Of a stretch of 64,000 nucleotides of DNA, positions 17,750 to 26,820 are shown piece after piece; the first letter of the stretch is position 1; each line of letters begins with the position of its first letter. The stretch is taken from NCBI RefSeq assembly GCF_000196495.1, contig NC_011312.1, forward strand, positions 1,550,001 to 1,614,000, given 5' to 3'. This stretch comes from Aliivibrio salmonicida LFI1238 (GTDB lineage Bacteria > Pseudomonadota > Gammaproteobacteria > Enterobacterales > Vibrionaceae). The position numbers were made by a program, and so were the translations under genes. Below the pieces are notes generated by a model. That model made no database searches. It saw only the letters and a list, made by a program, of their open reading frames with translations, and was not told where the DNA came from.

Positions 17750-19426
17750 ATGTTAACTCAATTTTTAGCACAATCTGAAACAACAAATGCCAAAGCTCGT
17801 CAGTTTGCTATTGCGCAAACTGTGGAACTGAACAACTTGATCCCACCGACAGTAAGTTACGAAAGTCGTGGCAATCTTGTCATCATTGGTCCAACTCGAA
17901 TTATTGTTGATGTGGCTGAGCAATTCACAGACTTAAACAGCATTACGTTGGTGTCTACAGAATCAGAAAACCAAGCGCACGAGTCAGATCGCACGGTGTA
18001 TTTTGCAAAAGACTTATCAGTAAAAGGCTTTTTAGGCGCGTTTGATATTGAATGTGTCGTGAATGGCGAAAAAGTAAATCTAGCGAAAGTCACCATCGGT
18101 GCAATGGCCTTTGACTTGGTGTTAGACATGAAGCTAGACAGTGTTATGTCTGAGCAAGTGCCGGTTCCTGGCTATTATCCAGTAGGGCGCGGCTACCCAA
18201 CATTGGCACAAGTGCTAGACGAACTGCCTGGTTTAGTGGGTACGTTTGATAAACCAAAATATTTCCGTTTAAACCCTGATTTATGTGCCCACAGTTCTCG
18301 TGGTGTAAAAGGGTGTGAGCGTTGTGTAGACGCTTGTCCCGCTGGCGCATTAACCAGTGAAGGCACCGCAGAAACGGGTCATAACATTCAAATTAACCCA
18401 TACCTTTGTCAAGGTGTTGGTACGTGTTCAACAGCATGCCCAACTGAAGCTATTAGCTATGCGTTACCAGAAGCTGAAAAAACACAAAATTTCGCGGCTC
18501 GCTTATTAGCTAATTACAAAAAAGAAGGCGGAGAGACACCTATCATCGCTTTCTGTAGTGATCGCCATGAAAACTTCAATGTAATGGCATTAAAAACAAT
18601 GCCAGATCACATTATCCCCGTTGTGCTTGATGAAATTTTATCTGTCGGTATTGATACGTGGTTCTCAGCGTTAGTGAATGGTGCCGCTCAAGTGCTGTTT
18701 ATCGCAAGCCGTAGAATGCCAGAAACGATCCAACGAGTGCTAACGCAAGAAGTTGAAATTGCACAAGCATTCTTAACGCAACTTGGTCTTGAACCAGAAC
18801 GTGTGCAAGTGGTGTACATGGAAGCGTTAAATGAAATGGTCTTAATTGACACGCCATTATCTGTTATTGATGGGCAGTTAACGGGCAACAAACGTGAACG
18901 CTTGATGGGGGCATTGGATCATTTAGCCTTAAACGCCGCAGCGAATGATATTGAAGTCATCGATGTTCAAGCGATGCCATTCCACGCGCCTTATGGAACC
19001 ATCGATTGTGTAACCAAAGATTGTACGTTATGCATGGGTTGTGTGGCGGTTTGTCCAACACGCGCATTGCATGGTGATCAAGACAGCCCAACCTTAAAAT
19101 TCATTGAGCAAGATTGTGTTCAATGTGGTTTGTGTGTGAATGCGTGCCCAGAAAAAGCATTAAGCATGAAAGTGCAAATGAACTGGAACAAAGAAGAACG
19201 CCAAGAAACACAAATCATGCACAAAGAAGATGCCGCTTGTTGCCTAACATGTAATAAGCCATTCGCGCCAGCATCCATGATTGAAATGCTAAGAGTTAAG
19301 TTACAAGGTAACCCACACTTTAGCGATGAAGCTTCAATCAACCGTCTATACATGTGCGAAGACTGTCGAGTAAAAGACATCTTTATCGACTTATCAGCAA
19401 ATCCAGAAAAACAATTAAAGGTCTAA
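17750..19426 (+). CDS. 4Fe-4S polyferredoxin of the formate dehydrogenase cluster
   Basis: A 558-aa cytoplasmic iron-sulfur protein. Cysteine clusters are visible at 'GCERCVDACP' and 'CQGVGTCSTACP' (about residues 186-229), and at 'CTLCMGCVAVCP' and 'CVQCGLCVNACP' (about 425-470). A further cysteine set ('CCLTCNKPF' and 'MCEDCRV') near the C-terminus may bind zinc. The middle section (about 260-410) lacks cysteine clusters. It is 4 bp upstream of the TorD-like chaperone and leads the fdh operon. Similar proteins accompany this enzyme in other Vibrionaceae, so an electron-transfer role is likely, though the partner is unknown. Confidence 0.88.
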   Translation: MLTQFLAQSETTNAKARQFAIAQTVELNNLIPPTVSYESRGNLVIIGPTRIIVDVAEQFTDLNSITLVSTESENQAHESDRTVYFAKDLSVKGFLGAFDIECVVNGEKVNLAKVTIGAMAFDLVLDMKLDSVMSEQVPVPGYYPVGRGYPTLAQVLDELPGLVGTFDKPKYFRLNPDLCAHSSRGVKGCERCVDACPAGALTSEGTAETGHNIQINPYLCQGVGTCSTACPTEAISYALPEAEKTQNFAARLLANYKKEGGETPIIAFCSDRHENFNVMALKTMPDHIIPVVLDEILSVGIDTWFSALVNGAAQVLFIASRRMPETIQRVLTQEVEIAQAFLTQLGLEPERVQVVYMEALNEMVLIDTPLSVIDGQLTGNKRERLMGALDHLALNAAANDIEVIDVQAMPFHAPYGTIDCVTKDCTLCMGCVAVCPTRALHGDQDSPTLKFIEQDCVQCGLCVNACPEKALSMKVQMNWNKEERQETQIMHKEDAACCLTCNKPFAPASMIEMLRVKLQGNPHFSDEASINRLYMCEDCRVKDIFIDLSANPEKQLKV

Positions 19427-19430
19427 TACC

Positions 19431-20042
19431 ATGAATGAACAACACCAGATCCGACAAGAAATTTATGGCTTATTAGCGCATTTATTCCGTTCAGCACCAG
19501 AGCAAGCATTGGTTGATTGGTTAGTCACCATAGAAACGGAGCAGAGCGAAACCCACGGCATGAGTCAAGCGTGGAGCCAATTGGTTAAGGCGGCAGAGCA
19601 AGCCAGCCTTAACGACACGCTAGAAAAACTAGAAGACGAATACCAAAACCTATTTATTGGTGTTGGCCGCGGTGAAGTGATGCAATTTGGATCATGGCAC
19701 ATTGCGGGAGCATTAATGGAAAAACCATTAGTCGCACTTCGCCAAGACCTAATGCAGTTGGGTTTTGAACGCGCAGAAGACGTAAAAGAACCAGAAGACC
19801 ATATCTCAGCATTATGCGAAGTGATGGCGATGTTGATAGAAGCAGGTGAGGCAGAAGTACTGCAACAACGTTTCTTTAATCGTCATATTCAACCTTGGTA
19901 TGTCTCGCTGTGTGATCAAATCAATAATGCTCAAAACGCCGATTTTTATAAATCAGTGGCGTGTTTAGCGGAAGCGTTCTTCACGGTAGAACAAACCCGT
20001 TTTGCAAAGAACCCAAATGAGATTGAAGTGACTGCGATTTAA
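19431..20042 (+). CDS. TorD/DmsD-family molybdoenzyme chaperone
   Basis: A 203-aa all-helical cytoplasmic chaperone of the TorD family. These proteins bind Tat signal peptides or immature molybdoenzymes until the cofactor is inserted. Typical features are 'EYQNLFIGVGRGEVMQFGSW' near residue 67 and 'EPEDHISALCEVMAML' near 119. It is translated 4 bp after the polyferredoxin gene and precedes two Tat-signal proteins, so its client is almost certainly the formate dehydrogenase alpha subunit. Confidence 0.9.
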   Translation: MNEQHQIRQEIYGLLAHLFRSAPEQALVDWLVTIETEQSETHGMSQAWSQLVKAAEQASLNDTLEKLEDEYQNLFIGVGRGEVMQFGSWHIAGALMEKPLVALRQDLMQLGFERAEDVKEPEDHISALCEVMAMLIEAGEAEVLQQRFFNRHIQPWYVSLCDQINNAQNADFYKSVACLAEAFFTVEQTRFAKNPNEIEVTAI

Positions 20043-20120
20043 TTCGCGGTGACAAGAACAGAATTAAAACCATAAAAACAGACGCCCATTCCAAGTGAAT
20101 TGGAAGCAAAGGAGCATAGC

Positions 20121-20318
20121 ATGAGCAATAAAAAAACGGACCTAAACCGCCGAAATCTACTGAAGGGTATTGCAACTGCTGCTGCCGCAGGAACAGTCGC
20201 CGCTGCGGTTTCAGGAACAGCAAACGCAACATCAGTCACTGCTGAGACAAAAGTTGAGAAAAAAAGCGATGGATATCGTGAAACTCAACACATTCGTGAT
20301 TATTACGACAGCTTATAA
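20121..20318 (+). CDS. Small Tat-signal protein of the formate dehydrogenase region
   Basis: A 65-aa protein consisting of a twin-arginine signal ('LNRRNLLKGIATAAAAGTVA', residues 8-27) and a short polar tail ending in 'HIRDYYDSL'. It matches the small 'formate dehydrogenase region Tat target' family. The ATG at 20121 is preceded by aaaggagcatagc. It lies 11 bp before fdhA. It is probably exported with, or helps assemble, the periplasmic enzyme; the exact function is unknown. Confidence 0.87.
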   Translation: MSNKKTDLNRRNLLKGIATAAAAGTVAAAVSGTANATSVTAETKVEKKSDGYRETQHIRDYYDSL

Positions 20319-20329
20319 CGGAGCACATA

Positions 20330-23185
20330 ATGAAACTGACTAAACGTTCCGATTCGGTACAAAAACAAGAGAACCAACTGGGCATTACTCGTCGTATGTT
20401 CATGCGTACCTCAACGATTGCCGCTGGTGCAGTAGCAAGCGCAAGCATGTTTGTTTCAAGCATGATGAGAAAAGCACAAGCACAGGAAGTGCCAGTTGAT
20501 GCACCAACAGAAGTGAAACGTACGATTTGTTCACACTGTTCTGTTGGTTGTGGTATCTATGCTGAAGTTCAAAATGGCGTGTGGACAGGTCAAGAACCTG
20601 CATTCGATCACCCATTTAACGCAGGCGGTCACTGTGCGAAAGGCGCAGCACTGCGTGAGCATGGTCATGGCGAACGTCGTCTAAAATACCCAATGAAGCT
20701 TGAAAATGGCAAGTGGAAAAAACTGTCATGGGATGAAGCGATCGAAGAGATTGGCAACAAAGCACTTGAGATCCGTAAAGAATCAGGTCCAGACTCAGTT
20801 TACTGGTTAGGTTCTGCGAAGCACAACAACGAACAAGCGTATTTGTACCGTAAAATGGCCTCATTATGGGGAACAAATAACGTCGATCACCAAGCGCGTA
20901 TTTGTCACTCAACCACAGTAGCCGGTGTTGCAAACACGTGGGGTTACGGGGCGATGACGAACTCGTTCAATGACATGCATAATTGTAAATCTATGCTATT
21001 CATTGGTTCAAACCCTGCAGAAGCTCACCCAGTAGCAATGCAACATATTCTGATCGCAAAAGAGAAGAATGGTTGTAAGATCGTTGTTGCCGACCCACGT
21101 CGCACACGTACGGCAGCAAAAGCCGATCATTATGTTTCATTGCGTCCGGGCTCTGATGTTGCCTTTATTTGGGGCGTATTGTTCCATGTATTCGCAAATA
21201 AGTGGGAAGATCAAGAATTCATTAACCAACGTGTGTTTGGTATGGATGAGATCCGCACAGAAGTTGCAAAATGGAACCCTGCTGAAGTGGAACGTGTTAC
21301 TGGCGTGACAGAAGCAGAAGTATATGAGACTGCAAAACTGCTTTCAGAAAACCGTCCAGGTTGTGTTGTTTGGTGTATGGGTGGTACTCAACATACAACA
21401 GGTAACAACAACACACGTGCTTACTGTATTCTAGAACTTGCTCTTGGTAACATGGGTAAATCAGGCGGCGGTGCAAACATCTTCCGTGGTCACGATAACG
21501 TACAAGGTGCAACGGATTTAGGTGTTCTTTCAGATACGCTTCCTGGCTACTACGGTGTTGGTGAAGGCGCATGGAAACACTGGTCAAAAGTGTGGGATCT
21601 CGATTACGCATGGGTTCAAAACCGATTCGACCAAGGTAAATACAACGGCAAAACGCCAATGAACAACTTTGGTATTCCTGTATCTCGTTGGGTTGATGGT
21701 GTTTTAGAAGATAAAGCAAACATCGAACAAAACGACAATATCCGCGCAATGTTCTACTGGGGTCACGCAGTAAACTCACAAACACGTGGTACTGAGATCA
21801 GAAAAGCAATGAGTAAGTTGGATATGATGGTAATCGTCGATCCATACCCAACCGTTGCCGCAGTAATGAATGATCGTACTGATGGCGTTTACCTTCTTCC
21901 TGCGACAACGCAGTTTGAAACGCACGGTTCAGTAACGGCATCAAACCGTTCATTTCAATGGCGTGAGCAAGTAATTCAACCGTTGTTTGAATCAAAACCA
22001 GATCACGAGATCATGTACCTGCTGACTAAAAAGTTAGGGTACTCAGATCAACTGTTCAAACACATCAAAATTGATGAGAACAACCAACCTGTAATCGAAG
22101 ACATCACACGCGAATTTAACCGTGGTATGTGGACAATTGGTTACACAGGTCAAAGCCCTGAGCGTATTAAAGCGCACACACAAAACTGGCACACGTTCCA
22201 CAAAACAACGCTAGAAGCAGAAGGCGGCCCAGTTAATGGTGAAACCTACGGTCTTCCTTGGCCTTGTTGGGGCACGCCAGAAATGAAGCACCCAGGTACG
22301 CACATTCTTTATGATACGTCGAAACCTGTTGCTCAAGGTGGCGGTAACTTCCGTACTCGTTTTGGTGTTGAGTATGAAGGTCAAAGTCTACTTGCTGAAG
22401 ACAGCTACCCAGTAGGCTGTGAAATTGAAGATGGTCACCCAGAATTCACTGACAAACTGCTTAAGCAACTTGGTTGGTGGGACGATCTGACTGCCGCTGA
22501 GAAAGTCGCAGCAGAAGGAAAAAACTGGAAAACTGACTTATCTGGCGGTATTCAACGTGTTGCCATTAAACACGGTTGTATGCCATTTGGTAATGCAAAA
22601 GCACGTGCGATTGTATGGACGTTCCCTGACCGTGTTCCACAACACCGTGAGCCGTTATACACACCACGTCGTGATTTGGTTGCTGATTACCCAACATGGG
22701 ATGATCGCGCGGCTAACTTCCGTATACCAACATTGTACAAAACAATTCAAGACCAAGATAAGTCAAAAGAATACCCAATTATTCTTACGACAGGTCGTCT
22801 TGTTGAGTACGAAGGTGGTGGTGAAGAAACACGTTCAAACCCTTGGCTTGCCGAGCTTCAACAAGAAATGTTTGTTGAAGTAAACCCGAAAGACGCGAAT
22901 GACATTGGCTTTAAAGACGGTGACATGGTGTGGGTTGAAGGCGCTGAAAGAGGTCGTATTCACGTTAAAGCTATGGTGACACGTCGTGTGAAACCGGGCC
23001 TAGCGTTCTTACCATTCCACTTCGGCGGTAAATTCGAAGGAGAAGACTTACGTGATAAGTACCCAGAAGGTACGGTTCCATACGTTAGTGGCGAAGCTGC
23101 AAACACAGCAACCACCTATGGGTATGATCCTGTGACTCAAATGCAGGAAACGAAAGTAACACTCTGTAATATCACCAAAGCGTAA
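20330..23185 (+). CDS. fdhA: Formate dehydrogenase alpha (catalytic) subunit, Cys type
   Basis: A 951-aa molybdopterin oxidoreductase that oxidises formate to CO2 in the periplasm. It has a Tat signal with 'RRMFMRTSTIAAGA' at residues 21-34. The N-terminal 4Fe-4S ligands are in 'CSHCSVGCGIY' plus 'GGHCAKGAAL'. The molybdenum ligand is a cysteine in 'ARICHSTTVAG' (near residue 197), so no selenocysteine is needed. The molybdopterin-binding C-terminal domain includes 'TTGRLVEYEGGGEETRS'. It is full length and intact, and is followed 11 bp later by the beta subunit. Confidence 0.95.
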   Translation: MKLTKRSDSVQKQENQLGITRRMFMRTSTIAAGAVASASMFVSSMMRKAQAQEVPVDAPTEVKRTICSHCSVGCGIYAEVQNGVWTGQEPAFDHPFNAGGHCAKGAALREHGHGERRLKYPMKLENGKWKKLSWDEAIEEIGNKALEIRKESGPDSVYWLGSAKHNNEQAYLYRKMASLWGTNNVDHQARICHSTTVAGVANTWGYGAMTNSFNDMHNCKSMLFIGSNPAEAHPVAMQHILIAKEKNGCKIVVADPRRTRTAAKADHYVSLRPGSDVAFIWGVLFHVFANKWEDQEFINQRVFGMDEIRTEVAKWNPAEVERVTGVTEAEVYETAKLLSENRPGCVVWCMGGTQHTTGNNNTRAYCILELALGNMGKSGGGANIFRGHDNVQGATDLGVLSDTLPGYYGVGEGAWKHWSKVWDLDYAWVQNRFDQGKYNGKTPMNNFGIPVSRWVDGVLEDKANIEQNDNIRAMFYWGHAVNSQTRGTEIRKAMSKLDMMVIVDPYPTVAAVMNDRTDGVYLLPATTQFETHGSVTASNRSFQWREQVIQPLFESKPDHEIMYLLTKKLGYSDQLFKHIKIDENNQPVIEDITREFNRGMWTIGYTGQSPERIKAHTQNWHTFHKTTLEAEGGPVNGETYGLPWPCWGTPEMKHPGTHILYDTSKPVAQGGGNFRTRFGVEYEGQSLLAEDSYPVGCEIEDGHPEFTDKLLKQLGWWDDLTAAEKVAAEGKNWKTDLSGGIQRVAIKHGCMPFGNAKARAIVWTFPDRVPQHREPLYTPRRDLVADYPTWDDRAANFRIPTLYKTIQDQDKSKEYPIILTTGRLVEYEGGGEETRSNPWLAELQQEMFVEVNPKDANDIGFKDGDMVWVEGAERGRIHVKAMVTRRVKPGLAFLPFHFGGKFEGEDLRDKYPEGTVPYVSGEAANTATTYGYDPVTQMQETKVTLCNITKA

Positions 23186-23196
23186 GGGGTTATAAA

Positions 23197-23805
23197 ATGG
23201 CTAGAATGAAATTCCTATGCGACACCAAACGTTGTATTGAATGTAACGGCTGTGTCACTGCATGTAAAAACGAAAATGATGATGCACTTGAATGGGGCAT
23301 CCAACGTCGTCGCGTAGTAACACTAAACGACGGTGAACCGGGTGAGACATCAATCTCTGTCGCTTGTATGCATTGTACAGACGCGCCTTGTATGGCTGTT
23401 TGTCCGGCTGATTGTTTTGAGCACACAGAAGATGGCATCGTTCGTCACAACAAAGATCTTTGTATCGGTTGTGGTTACTGCCTATTTGCTTGCCCATTTG
23501 GTGCGCCGCAGTTCCCTAAACAGGGTGCGTTTGCTGAGCGTGGCAAAATGGACAAATGTACGTTCTGTGCTGGTGGCCCAGGGGTAGAACCAGGTTCACA
23601 AGAAGAACGTGATAAATACGGCGCAAACCGTATTGCTGAAGGCAAATTACCAATGTGTGCTTCATTATGTTCAACAAAAGCACTGCTTGCTGGTGATGCA
23701 GAGAAAGTCTCTGATATCTTCCGCCAACGTGTTGTAGAACGTGGTGCGAAAGATGCAGGTTGGACAAATGGTGAAGACTTATCGTTTGATGCGACTAAGA
23801 GCTAA
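23197..23805 (+). CDS. fdhB: Formate dehydrogenase beta subunit (4Fe-4S)
   Basis: A 202-aa iron-sulfur subunit with four cysteine clusters: 'CIECNGCVTACKNE', 'CMHCTDAPCMAVCPADC', 'CIGCGYCLFACPFG' and the split set 'KCTFCAGGP' ... 'MCASLCSTKALL'. It carries electrons from the catalytic subunit to the membrane cytochrome. There is no Tat signal, as is usual for a subunit exported together with alpha. Gene order alpha-beta-gamma supports the assignment. Confidence 0.94.
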   Translation: MARMKFLCDTKRCIECNGCVTACKNENDDALEWGIQRRRVVTLNDGEPGETSISVACMHCTDAPCMAVCPADCFEHTEDGIVRHNKDLCIGCGYCLFACPFGAPQFPKQGAFAERGKMDKCTFCAGGPGVEPGSQEERDKYGANRIAEGKLPMCASLCSTKALLAGDAEKVSDIFRQRVVERGAKDAGWTNGEDLSFDATKS

Positions 23806-23821
23806 TCCAGTGGAGAGAGTG

Positions 23822-24841
23822 ATGTTGACACAATTAAAACGTCTTTCTCTTTCGTTATTGCTGCCGTTATTGGCAGCATTAACGCTTTCATTTTCTGTGC
23901 CTAGCATGGCAAATGAAGGCACGACGAATAAGAGTGCAGAGAAAGAAATGACCCAACTTGGTGGCGCTGATTTTTGGCGTCAAGTAAGAGCGGGCGAAGA
24001 AGGCTATACAACCTCACAGTCACCAGAGCATGGTGTACTTATCAGTACTGCTGGCGAAACATGGTATGTATTGAAAGAGAAGTGGATGTCACCATTAGGT
24101 GCATTAGCTATCTTTGGTAGTTTAGCGATGGTGGCACTGGCGTACTTTACGATTGGTCCCCTAAAGTTAAGCAAACCAAAAACAGGACGTCGAATTCAGC
24201 GTTGGAGCAAAATGGACCGTGCATTGCACTGGAGCATGGCGTTCACGTTTTTAACGCTCGCGTTCAGTGGTTTATGTTTGGTCTATGGTAAACACTTTTT
24301 AAAGCCAGTATTACCGACTGATATTTGGGGCATGATCATTTATGCCGCGAAGCAGTACCACAACTACATGGGTCCAATTTTTGGCATCCTATTAATGACT
24401 GTTTTAGTGAAATGGTGGAGAAAATCCATTGTAAACAAGACAGACATTCAATGGTTCATGAAAATGGGCGGCATGGTTGGTAAGCATAAAGGCTCGCATC
24501 CATCAGCAGGTTTCTCAAACGGTGGTGAAAAAGCGATCTTCTGGCTTCTTATCTGGTTTGGTGCTATCGCAGCGATCAGTGGTTTTGTATTAGATTTCCC
24601 AATTTTCGGTCAATTACGCCGTGATATGGAATTGTCTAACTTGATCCATATGTTTGCAGCATTGATCTTGATTTGTGGTTTCATCTTCCACATCTATATC
24701 GGTCTATTCGGTATGGAAGCGGGACTAGAAGGCATGGTGACAGGCGATGTTGACGAAACATGGGCTAAAGAACACCACGATTTATGGTATGAAGAAGTAA
24801 AAGACCTACCAGAGAATCAGCCAAAAGACAAAAACAGCTAA
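23822..24841 (+). CDS. fdhC: Formate dehydrogenase gamma subunit (cytochrome b556)
   Basis: A 339-aa membrane cytochrome b that anchors the enzyme and passes electrons to quinone. The ATG at 23822 (ribosome site ggagagag) gives a signal peptide ending near 'VPSMANEG'. A soluble stretch and a first membrane helix near residue 95 follow, then the heme-binding four-helix core beginning 'MDRALHWSMAFTFLTLAF', with further His residues in 'KQYHNYMGPIFG' and 'LIHMFAALILI'. It closes the operon, and a strong terminator follows at 24881. Confidence 0.92.
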   Translation: MLTQLKRLSLSLLLPLLAALTLSFSVPSMANEGTTNKSAEKEMTQLGGADFWRQVRAGEEGYTTSQSPEHGVLISTAGETWYVLKEKWMSPLGALAIFGSLAMVALAYFTIGPLKLSKPKTGRRIQRWSKMDRALHWSMAFTFLTLAFSGLCLVYGKHFLKPVLPTDIWGMIIYAAKQYHNYMGPIFGILLMTVLVKWWRKSIVNKTDIQWFMKMGGMVGKHKGSHPSAGFSNGGEKAIFWLLIWFGAIAAISGFVLDFPIFGQLRRDMELSNLIHMFAALILICGFIFHIYIGLFGMEAGLEGMVTGDVDETWAKEHHDLWYEEVKDLPENQPKDKNS

Positions 24842-24880
24842 TAGCGAGTTAATATTCGTATAGCGAAAATTGGTAAAACC

Positions 24881-24916
24881 AAAAGCCGAGCAGGGTAACT
24901 TGCTCGGCTTTTTTGT
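24881..24916 (+). terminator. Rho-independent terminator of the fdh operon
   Basis: The stem aaaagccgagca / tgctcggctttt with an 8-nt loop is followed by T residues. It starts 39 bp after the fdhC stop. Confidence 0.9.
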
Positions 24917-25086
24917 ATCTAGTGATTGGGAAAAAGAGAAAACTCACCATTTATAGTTAATATTATCAATAGATTGGTTTTAATGAAAATTAGAAGTTAA
25001 AGGCAAAACAAAAAGAAATCACATGAAATTTACCCAGCAAATGGTATGATGTACGCAAGATTAATGACCACCTCAAAGGATGGCTT

Positions 25087-25620
25087 ATGTTTACAGTAGA
25101 AGTTGACAGTGAATTGAAATTGGCACTTATTGAGCCCTCTTTTGCTAAAAAGTACTTTGAGATCGTCTCGAAGGAAGAAGCCTATTTATCTCAATGGCTA
25201 GCTTGGCCGTCACACGCAAAATCTGAGGATTTCTTTCTACGCTTTGTGCGTAAATCGTTACTTGATCATGCCGAAGGTAAAGGAATGGTTTGCGCCATGA
25301 TTTACCAAGGTGAGTTGGTTGGTAATGTCAGCTTCAATAAAATTAATCATCTGTTAAAAATGGCTGAAATTGGTTATTGGCTCAGTGAGTCTTATCAGGG
25401 GAACGGCATTATTACTCGTGCAGTGTCCAAGTTAATCGAGATTGCTTTCACAGATTTACAGCTTGAGAAAATTCAAATAGCAGCAGGTGAGCACAACCTA
25501 CCAAGCCGCAAGGTTTGTGAACGTTTAGGCATGACATTAGAAGGCATTATTTCTAATCGCGAAAACTTAAATGGCCGTATTATCAATCATGCTATTTATG
25601 GTTTATCGAAGCAGGCTTAG
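25087..25620 (+). CDS. GNAT acetyltransferase, RimL/YdaF-like
   Basis: A 177-aa N-acetyltransferase of the ribosomal-protein RimJ/RimL type. The core shows 'EIGYWLSESYQGNGIITRAV' near residue 95 (the acetyl-CoA pyrophosphate loop is QGNGI), 'IQIAAGEHNLPSRKVCERLG' near 135 and 'HAIYGL' at the end. The substrate is unknown. It lies between the fdh terminator and the cassette array. No attC follows its stop codon, so it is more likely a chromosomal gene than a cassette gene. Confidence 0.88.
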   Translation: MFTVEVDSELKLALIEPSFAKKYFEIVSKEEAYLSQWLAWPSHAKSEDFFLRFVRKSLLDHAEGKGMVCAMIYQGELVGNVSFNKINHLLKMAEIGYWLSESYQGNGIITRAVSKLIEIAFTDLQLEKIQIAAGEHNLPSRKVCERLGMTLEGIISNRENLNGRIINHAIYGLSKQA

Positions 25621-25792
25621 TGCTAACCGCATAAAGCGGCATGTTGCCGCATAGGATGAATGCTGCGACTTATATAATATAGTTTATGGTGTTGATTTAT
25701 TTGAGTTTAAGAAAAAGGCTAGTAAGCCTTAATAGAATAAGTAGCGACAAATCTGGTAGGGAACTATAAGACATTTTGTCGTAGAAAGAGCG

Positions 25793-26814
25793 TTAAGTTT
25801 TTTTGGAGTTTAGATGACATCTATAGTTTGCTGGAGAAACGCAGAACAAGAAAAAAGTCCTGCTTGGGTTATGTGGGATGGCTTGTGGGCTGTTAGTGAT
25901 ACAAGGGTATCGGATAGCGGCTCAGTCATGACTGATAATTGTCCAAAAGTAACCTCGATATCAGCGTTTACTTATAAAAATTCAGATATTCATCGAAGCA
26001 ATCCTAAGTGTTTATTTAGGTTCGGCTTCGGTTTTGCCGGAAGCACATTGATTGGAAGTAATGTTAGAGAAATACTAAGCACTTTTGTTGGTAATCTATC
26101 TGAAGTGCATTATTACGATCAGCCTGATTATCCTTATGAAGATAAGCTACCCTCACTTATGGAAATTTCCGAGCTGTGCAAAAAGCTTGGTGAAAAGTAT
26201 ATATCTAGTTTAGGTTTCAGTTTTCCAAGGAGAGTTGGATGTGAGTTTTTAATATTTGGTTGTTGTCCTAAAACAAAAGAGTACCGAACCATAATGCTAC
26301 GAAATTCACCCGATAATCCCGCAGTACTTAATATTATTGAAAAATCATTGAATGACACAGAGTATCTTGTACTTGGTGATCAAAAAGAACGTGTAGCGAC
26401 TAAAATTGAAGCCATAAAACATCAACTCGTATCGAAAGGTAAGCAAGTACGTAATGCTCCAATATATGCACTTGAGTCTATTTTGGAAGAGGACAATGGA
26501 ACTATTGGCGGCTTCCTTCAATTATGCATATCGACCGTTGTTGATACTAAACAGTTTTTTATATCGACAGATAAAAATGACAAAAATAACTACCAAGTTG
26601 CGGGGTTTAGTTTAATGAGCGAGCTTTCTATACTTGGTGGTTTTTCGGTATCTATGCCCGGTGGTCTATCAATCCCAAGGTTAGTCGAATAAAAACTTAA
26701 CAAGCAATTTAAGAGTGATTCCCCACGCTTGGCATTTTCAGTTTGGGTCAATTTTAGTGATTACGGTGTTCCAGTTGAGTGTCGTGGTAGCGTGGCTCAC
26801 ACCTTAATTGGGCG
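25793..26814 (+). mobile_element. Integron gene cassette 1
   Basis: The left junction is G|TTAAGT (gttaagt at 25792-25798). The cassette's own attC begins with the exactly complementary acttaac (26695-26701). In the circular form these two would form the R'/R'' pair, which delimits the cassette at about 1022 bp. It carries one gene (25814-26692). Upstream of 25792 there is no integrase gene and no recognisable attI. Confidence 0.8.
25814..26692 (+). CDS. Cassette-encoded protein, possibly Ntn-hydrolase (proteasome-like) fold
   Basis: A 292-aa soluble protein that I cannot assign firmly. The N-terminal pattern 'WDGLWAVSDTRVSDSG' followed by 'DNCPKVTSI' and 'FRFGFGFAGSTLIGSNV' resembles the start of proteasome-beta/HslV-like Ntn hydrolases, where an 'aaDsr..' strand, a conserved Lys and a 'gfaGs' turn occur in that order. 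No mature N-terminal Thr or Ser nucleophile is obvious, so the enzyme activity is speculative. The gene fills cassette 1 and ends 2 bp before its attC, the normal arrangement for a cassette gene. Confidence 0.6.
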   Translation: MTSIVCWRNAEQEKSPAWVMWDGLWAVSDTRVSDSGSVMTDNCPKVTSISAFTYKNSDIHRSNPKCLFRFGFGFAGSTLIGSNVREILSTFVGNLSEVHYYDQPDYPYEDKLPSLMEISELCKKLGEKYISSLGFSFPRRVGCEFLIFGCCPKTKEYRTIMLRNSPDNPAVLNIIEKSLNDTEYLVLGDQKERVATKIEAIKHQLVSKGKQVRNAPIYALESILEEDNGTIGGFLQLCISTVVDTKQFFISTDKNDKNNYQVAGFSLMSELSILGGFSVSMPGGLSIPRLVE

Positions 26815-26820
26815 TTAGTT
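26695..26820 (+). repeat. attC recombination site 1 (VCR-like)
   Basis: A 126-nt site with R'' acttaac (26695-26701) and R' gttagtt (26814-26820). The arms resemble the Vibrio cholerae repeat: aacaagcaatttaagagtga on the left, and a partly complementary segment ending ccttaattgggcgttag on the right. The size and layout are those of Vibrio superintegron attC sites. Confidence 0.88.

Noticed and set aside
21297..21785. A 162-codon open frame on the minus strand inside fdhA
   Set aside because: It lies fully within the conserved formate dehydrogenase coding sequence, has no ribosome site or family match, and is explained by codon bias on the opposite strand.
20330..23185. Selenocysteine-dependent formate dehydrogenase
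   Set aside because: There is no in-frame TGA; the molybdenum-ligand position is a cysteine (ARICHSTT).
25621..25792. attI site and integron integrase next to the cassettes
   Set aside because: No integrase frame exists on either strand between fdhC and the first cassette, and the sequence before G|TTAAGT does not resemble attC arms. An attI cannot be supported.
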